Assembly (NCBI GenBank): GCA_024653345.1
Contig: JANLFV010000013.1
Coordinates: 1-44,633 of the forward strand
DNA from: Candidatus Acetothermia bacterium
GTDB lineage: Bacteria > Bipolaricaulota > Bipolaricaulia > RBG-16-55-9 > JANLFV01
Reading direction: 5' to 3'
Length of the DNA: 44,633 nt
Part shown: one piece after another, positions 41,016 to 44,633 of the stretch
How positions within the stretch are numbered: the stretch's first letter is position 1
How the letters are laid out: each line of letters begins with the position of its first letter
Made by a program: the position numbers and the translations under genes
Notes under the pieces: model-generated
The model's database searches: none
Seen by the model: only the letters and a program-made list of their open reading frames with translations
What the model was told of the DNA's origin: nothing

Positions 41016-41849
41016 ATGCTTTCGCTCAGGCAGTTCGGGGGAGGGGCCACGCTCTTCCTCAACTTTCACGGCGAGTTCGAGGAGTTGGTCAGGAGCGCAG
41101 CGTCCCTCGGATTCGGCTATCTCGAGCTGATCTGCGAGCCCTACTTCCTCTATCCGCGGGAGATCTCACCGCTGCGGAGGGCCCGGCTTCGGCGGACGCT
41201 CTTGGATCACGAGCTTACCCCAACGGTCCACACGACATTCTACGACCTCAATCTAGCGAGCCCTAATCCGCTGATCCGCGAGGCCTCGACCGAGGAGCTT
41301 CTGGAATCAATCGCATTCGCCGCCGACCTCGGGGCAAGGCTAGCAGTCGTCCATGCCGGTCGGCTGCCCGGTGACTACCCGGCGAGCCTCGTCCCGACCG
41401 CCCGGCTCCAGCTGTTGGAGGGCCTCCGCGAGGCCTTGGACTTAGCTGAAGGGCTGGGAGTGACGCTTGCCCTGGAGAACAGCGCCCGGGGACATGATCG
41501 TGGACTGATCGAGTCAGCGGAGGAGCATCTAGAACTGGTGGCTGCGCTCGGCTCGCCCCACTGCAAGGCCGCCTTGGACGTCGGCCATGCCCACACCTTT
41601 GCGCTTGACCTGGTGGATTATCTACGGCAGATTCTGCCCTGCCTTGGGGAGGTGCATCTCCACGACAACGATGGGGTGCGTGATCTCCATCGCCCGCTCG
41701 GGGAGGGGACGATCGACTTCGGCGCGGTGCTGGAGGCATTGGAGAGGGAAGCTTACGCAGGGCCGCTCATCCTGGAGATGGTCTCGCTGGAGGACCTGAA
41801 ACAATCCGAGGAGAGTCTGGTCAGGCAGGGCTATGTCCGCCGGCCATGA
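41016..41849 (+). CDS. Sugar phosphate isomerase/epimerase-like TIM barrel (AP endonuclease 2 family)
   Basis: The 277-residue product fits the xylose-isomerase-like TIM barrel. Likely metal ligands are His in VVHAG, Glu in LALENS, Asp and His in ALDVGHAH, His in VHLHDNDG, and Glu in LILEMV. The family includes sugar isomerases, epimerases and endonuclease IV; the HLHDNDG context favours a sugar isomerase or epimerase. The substrate is unknown. Translation appears near-leaderless. It is convergent with the second Crp/Fnr gene. Confidence 0.85.
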   Translation: MLSLRQFGGGATLFLNFHGEFEELVRSAASLGFGYLELICEPYFLYPREISPLRRARLRRTLLDHELTPTVHTTFYDLNLASPNPLIREASTEELLESIAFAADLGARLAVVHAGRLPGDYPASLVPTARLQLLEGLREALDLAEGLGVTLALENSARGHDRGLIESAEEHLELVAALGSPHCKAALDVGHAHTFALDLVDYLRQILPCLGEVHLHDNDGVRDLHRPLGEGTIDFGAVLEALEREAYAGPLILEMVSLEDLKQSEESLVRQGYVRRP

Positions 41850-41859
41850 AGCAAATGGG

Positions 41860-42528
41860 CTAGAAGGCTCTGCTCTTCTCTCGCAGTCTCTCTTCGTCCT
41901 TGATGACGATCCGGTAGCGGCGCTTGTCGAGGATCCCCTCCCGCTCGAGGAGGTTGAGCGCGGAGGTGGTGTTCTCCCTGGCCGAGCCGATCATGTCCGC
42001 CAGCTCCTTGTGGGTGATCTTGAAGTCGATCTGGATCCCCTCGGGAGTCCGGCGGCCGTGCTCCTCGATCAGCTTGAGGAGTTGGCGCGAGAGCCGAGTG
42101 GGGATGTCCTTGAAGACCAAATCCTCTAGCTTCCGCTCGATCTCCCTGGTCCGCTGGCCGAAGAGCTCGAGGATCTTGAGGGCCAGCCAGGGCTCGCGCT
42201 GGATCAGTTCCAGGAACCGCCCCTTCTCGATCTCGTAGATCCGGGCGTCCTGGATCGCCTGGGCGAGCAGTTCCCTCCGGTGCTGGCCGACCAGGACCAT
42301 CTCCCCGAAGATCTCGCCCTCGCCGACGATCGCCAGCGTGAGCTTCCGTCCCGACTCGTCGAGGTAGGCCAGCTTGACCCGCCCCTCCTTGATATAGTAG
42401 AGGGAGTCGTCCTCGTCGCCGGGATGGTAGATGATCTCGTCCTTCTTATACAGCTTCCCGTCGTTGGTCTGCTTGCTGATCTTGGCCAGCTCCTCCGCGA
42501 TCCTCTCGCTCTCCTTCTCTATTGTCAT
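41860..42528 (-). CDS. Second Crp/Fnr family transcriptional regulator
   Basis: The 222-residue protein has an effector domain (IYHPGDEDDSLYYIKEGRVK, then GEGEIFGEMVLVG), a dimer helix, and a winged helix-turn-helix (ITHKELADMIGSARENTTSA). Like the one at 26440 it has no FNR Cys cluster. The HTH resembles regulators that use ELA-x-x-IGS-x-RE recognition helices and bind TGTGA-type half sites. GGAGTGA precedes the ATG. The effector is unknown; its targets may include the neighbouring transport genes, which is inference. Confidence 0.9.
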   Translation of the reverse strand: MTIEKESERIAEELAKISKQTNDGKLYKKDEIIYHPGDEDDSLYYIKEGRVKLAYLDESGRKLTLAIVGEGEIFGEMVLVGQHRRELLAQAIQDARIYEIEKGRFLELIQREPWLALKILELFGQRTREIERKLEDLVFKDIPTRLSRQLLKLIEEHGRRTPEGIQIDFKITHKELADMIGSARENTTSALNLLEREGILDKRRYRIVIKDEERLREKSRAF

Positions 42529-42713
42529 CGGCTGATCACTCCAACTGTGCAGGCTCTTTAGCCCACCGCAGTAGGCTCGGCCTTAATCTAGTTGGGCGAT
42601 GGGGATTCCGAAAGGACCACTGCCAAGCGAGGTGACCCGGTTCGTAAGGGCTGGGGATAACCCCGGTCAACCGGGAGGAGGAGGGTTGGGCCCTGGAAGG
42701 TGCGCGGTTGTCC
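42529..42713. other. Intergenic stretch upstream of the second Crp/Fnr gene
   Basis: It contains a small hairpin GGGG-ATAA-CCCC near 42655-42666 and no convincing promoter hexamers. I see no gene or RNA. Confidence 0.3.
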
Positions 42714-42779
42714 CTAGCCGACCCGGGTGTCCCGCAGGCGCGGGTCGAGGATGTCGCGGAAGGCGTCACCAAGGAGATC
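42714..42779 (-). pseudogene. 3' remnant of an oligopeptide ABC permease gene (DppC/OppC type)
   Basis: The minus strand reads LLGDAFRDILDPRLRDTRVG followed by TAG. The first 14 residues match the C-terminus of the intact permease at 43500 (LLGDALRDVLDPRLRGRT) at 12 positions, but codons differ and are much more GC-rich. Similarity stops abruptly at 42779; the next codon upstream is TGA in frame. It is the tail of a lost second copy. Confidence 0.65.
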
Positions 42780-42889
42780 TCAGTCCAATTATGGGAAAAG
42801 GTCCACTGAAGCCTTGCAACACCAATGGCTGGGAGAAACTTTCGGGGTTGGTAAAGACCTTGAACAGGGTTGCTCCAGCAGGTATCCCC

Positions 42890-42918
42890 TTGCGCTACCA
42901 AGAAGATTGTGCTAAATT
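42890..42918 (+). promoter_or_regulatory. Promoter of the lipoprotein gene
   Basis: TTGCGC (42890-42895), 17-base spacer, TAAATT (42913-42918) with TGC extension, then GGAGG at 42933-42937. Confidence 0.5.
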
Positions 42919-42942
42919 TGAGAGTATCTGCAGGAGGTTATG

Positions 42943-43503
42943 ATGCAGCGGCGACTTTGTCTCTGGGGATTGTTGCTTGTCGTGGCCCTGCTGACCATGT
43001 CTTGCGGAACCAGACGTCAGGTAGCTAGCGATGAGTATAAGCAACTGGTGCTGAATACCCTGGAGGGCGATCAGCTGGGTGGCGCTGGGCTGGGTCAGAT
43101 CATGGCTGAGATGGTAGGAGACCTCATTTGTGAAGGCGACAGCTGCAACCTTGCTATCCGCTTTCAGTATCTCCGGGAGCAGGCGCACGCACACCAGCCT
43201 GTGGTCGCTGACTATCGTGGAAGGCTATGTAGCGATCGCAGGGTAAGGATACCGAAGGAGCTTAGTGACCAACATCGCATCTTGTGTGAGGAGCTGACCG
43301 CGCTTTTCAGCGCCTTGGATGCCATTAGGATGAACTCAAGTGATGCGCTGAGATTGCTAATCGCATGCGACCAGGAGAGCGTATCTTGTGAGTCTTTGCT
43401 GCAGCAGTTCTCTCATCGGCTGGACCGGGAGGGACAAGAGATCCTGCACATAAGAGAGAAGCTGAGAGCGATTGAATGGCTAAGGCCGATCCTCACAGAT
43501 TAG
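42943..43503 (+). CDS. Putative lipoprotein, unknown
   Basis: ATG 42943 has GGAGG five bases upstream (ATG 42940 is too close), giving 187 residues. The N-terminus has a lipoprotein signal (LLLVVALLTMSCG), with Cys about residue 21. The mature part is helical with five more Cys (LICEGDSCN, LCSDRR, ILCEEL, IACDQES, SCESLL). No family is recognised. It lies in a stretch with less GC-rich codons than its neighbours and shares stop bases with the convergent permease (TTAG), so it may have arrived with that segment. Confidence 0.6.
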   Translation: MQRRLCLWGLLLVVALLTMSCGTRRQVASDEYKQLVLNTLEGDQLGGAGLGQIMAEMVGDLICEGDSCNLAIRFQYLREQAHAHQPVVADYRGRLCSDRRVRIPKELSDQHRILCEELTALFSALDAIRMNSSDALRLLIACDQESVSCESLLQQFSHRLDREGQEILHIREKLRAIEWLRPILTD

Positions 43504-44486
43504 GTGCGGCCTCTCAGCCGTGGATCAAGGACATCACGGAGTGCGTCTCCCAGGAGATTCCAGGCTAGCACGAACAATGTGATTGCTAGACTAGGGATAA
43601 TGATGACGTACCAGTAGTTGAACGGATTGCCATGGCTGCCCAAAATCCACTCGCGGGAATAGCTTATAATCTGGCCCCAATCAGCAAAGTCCGTTCCCGG
43701 ACCTAATCCCAGAAAGCTCAGGGCTGCTACGGAAAGGACTATGGCTCCGATATCAAGGGATGCTGCAATCAGGACGGGGTAGACTGCGTTAGGGAGAACG
43801 TGCTTGAGGATGATCCGCAGATTGCCCCCGCCAACAGCCTGTGCTGCTTGCACGAATTCCTTCTCCTTGATTGACAGCACATCACCCCGAATAAGACGGG
43901 CGTATGTGAGCCACTGAGTGAATGTGAAAGCGATGATCAGGGCTGTCAGGCGGCTGATGAAAACCTTCACACCAAAGATCTCGAAGCGCTGGTTACCTAA
44001 GATGGTGACGAGGACTATGGCCAGGACGATCGTCGGAAAGGAGAGAAGGATATCGACCAGCCGCATCAGCACTTGATCGACCCAGCCGCCGAAGTAACCT
44101 GAGAGACTACCGATAGCGATTCCAATGATAACGGCTACCCCCACAACTACTACCCCGATGCGGAAGGCGTTGCGAGCTCCCCAGATGATTCCGTAGTAGA
44201 TATCATACTGACCTTCCATAGTTCCGAATGGGTGTTTGCGCCAGTCAGGAGGAAACGTCTCCCATGCCTCCGCTTGTGGGGGGCGCGGGGTCAAAGCGAA
44301 TCCGTCGCGGGGCATGCGATACGGCTCGTGGCGGTGGAGCGGGTCAGGCGGTGCAAGCCATGGGGCAAAGACCGCAATGAGCGCGAAGAGAATGATCAAA
44401 ACAACTCCCGTGAAAGATAGAGGGTTGCTCAGGAAACGCTTGGCTTGCTTCTTGAACCCTGGCCACCATGAAAAGCGGTCTCCCAC
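43500..44486 (-). CDS. Di/oligopeptide ABC transporter permease (DppC/OppC)
   Basis: The 328-residue product starts at GTG 44486 (GGGAG upstream). The N-terminal OppC_N part (RFLSNPLSFTGVVLIILFAL) is followed by a large periplasmic loop, five further helices and the EAA loop that contacts the ATPase (EFVQAAQAVGGGNLRIILKH). It imports peptides, or nickel or sugars in related systems, across the inner membrane with a DppB partner, ATPases and a binding protein. None of these is visible in the window. The upstream side is cut by an apparent IS end at 44581. Codons are less GC-rich than in the core genes. Confidence 0.92.
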   Translation of the reverse strand: MGDRFSWWPGFKKQAKRFLSNPLSFTGVVLIILFALIAVFAPWLAPPDPLHRHEPYRMPRDGFALTPRPPQAEAWETFPPDWRKHPFGTMEGQYDIYYGIIWGARNAFRIGVVVVGVAVIIGIAIGSLSGYFGGWVDQVLMRLVDILLSFPTIVLAIVLVTILGNQRFEIFGVKVFISRLTALIIAFTFTQWLTYARLIRGDVLSIKEKEFVQAAQAVGGGNLRIILKHVLPNAVYPVLIAASLDIGAIVLSVAALSFLGLGPGTDFADWGQIISYSREWILGSHGNPFNYWYVIIIPSLAITLFVLAWNLLGDALRDVLDPRLRGRT

Positions 44487-44580
44487 AAGTCTCTCCCATG
44501 CGGAAGATGCCTGCCCGCTGGTCAGTGATGATGGCCTGACCTTCCAGCCTTTCCTAGGGGCGGGTTCGGGGACCAGCAGG

Positions 44581-44633
44581 TGAAGTGGACCCCTGGAGTT
44601 GGACAGATTTTGGCCTCTGGCTAGGGAGGTGGC
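44581..44633. mobile_element. Possible terminal end of an IS3-type insertion sequence (truncated by window)
   Basis: TGAAGTGGACCCC followed by GGAGTTGGACAGA resembles the TGAxxTGxACCCC...GTTGGACA inverted-repeat ends I recall for IS3-family elements. It starts with TG, and only 53 bases are visible, with no transposase seen. It lies about 95 bases upstream of the permease start, where the partner permease gene would be expected. Confidence 0.4.

Noticed and set aside
1-44633. CRISPR arrays, prophage, toxin-antitoxin or restriction-modification systems
   Set aside because: No regularly spaced repeats, cas genes, phage structural genes or recognisable defence families were found on either strand.

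Overview
The window looks like a chromosomal segment of an uncultured, GC-rich, deep-branching diderm bacterium. Two predicted secreted proteins end in Glu-Phe after beta-strand-rich C-termini, as outer-membrane beta-barrel proteins do. Ribosome binding sites are strong (GGAGG), and intergenic space is very short, with many ATGA and shared-stop overlaps. The gene set (ClpC-RadA-DisA, short SerA, solo MutS, GSI-alpha glutamine synthetase, L21-Prp-L27-Obg cluster, FG-GAP surface proteins) is compatible with a lineage such as Bipolaricaulota/Acetothermia or another thermophilic candidate phylum. That placement is inference; no 16S gene is present.

Layout. 1-4291 (minus): an operon of four secreted proteins: an FG-GAP propeller protein, a Cys-rich cadherin-like protein, a 56-residue mini-protein, and a fourth protein cut by the window edge. 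Its promoter carries a ten-base G run in the spacer. 4413-10153 (plus): clpC-radA-disA-purine nucleoside phosphorylase behind a consensus promoter and ended by a terminator. The DisA has altered cyclase motifs. 10226-15626 (plus): a small winged-helix/coiled-coil protein, then a serine module (class V aminotransferase, serA, DUF1015), then a sodium:solute symporter with a 39-residue one-helix partner. 15678-17390 (minus): YfcE-like phosphodiesterase, YggS and peptide deformylase, divergent from mutS (17531-20095).

20109-24156 is an accessory stretch: a beta-helix protein with a broken 5' end, a small membrane protein, a secreted unknown, an eight-repeat FG-GAP protein, and a 174-nt region that folds on the minus strand like a structured RNA with a T-arm-like hairpin. 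24157-27114 (minus): response regulator, histidine kinase and a Crp/Fnr regulator. 27297-31146 (plus): glnA-nadE-nitrilase, a glutamine/amide nitrogen module. 31124-36179 (minus): metG-rplU-prp-rpmA-obg-infC-rpmI-rplT, a translation operon in which infC appears to start at AUC and the Prp protease homologue lacks its catalytic His/Cys.

36329-42528: outer-membrane-type proteins, an orphan urocanase, an M24 peptidase, a TIM-barrel isomerase and a second Crp/Fnr regulator. 42529-44633: a junction with a 3' remnant of an oligopeptide permease gene, a lipoprotein, a divergent intact permease, and what looks like the tip of an IS3-type element at the window edge.

Recurring theme: several genes (def, glnA, the TIM-barrel gene, mutS, hutU, metG) have -10 boxes so close to the start codon that their mRNAs should be leaderless or have leaders of about 15 nt or less.
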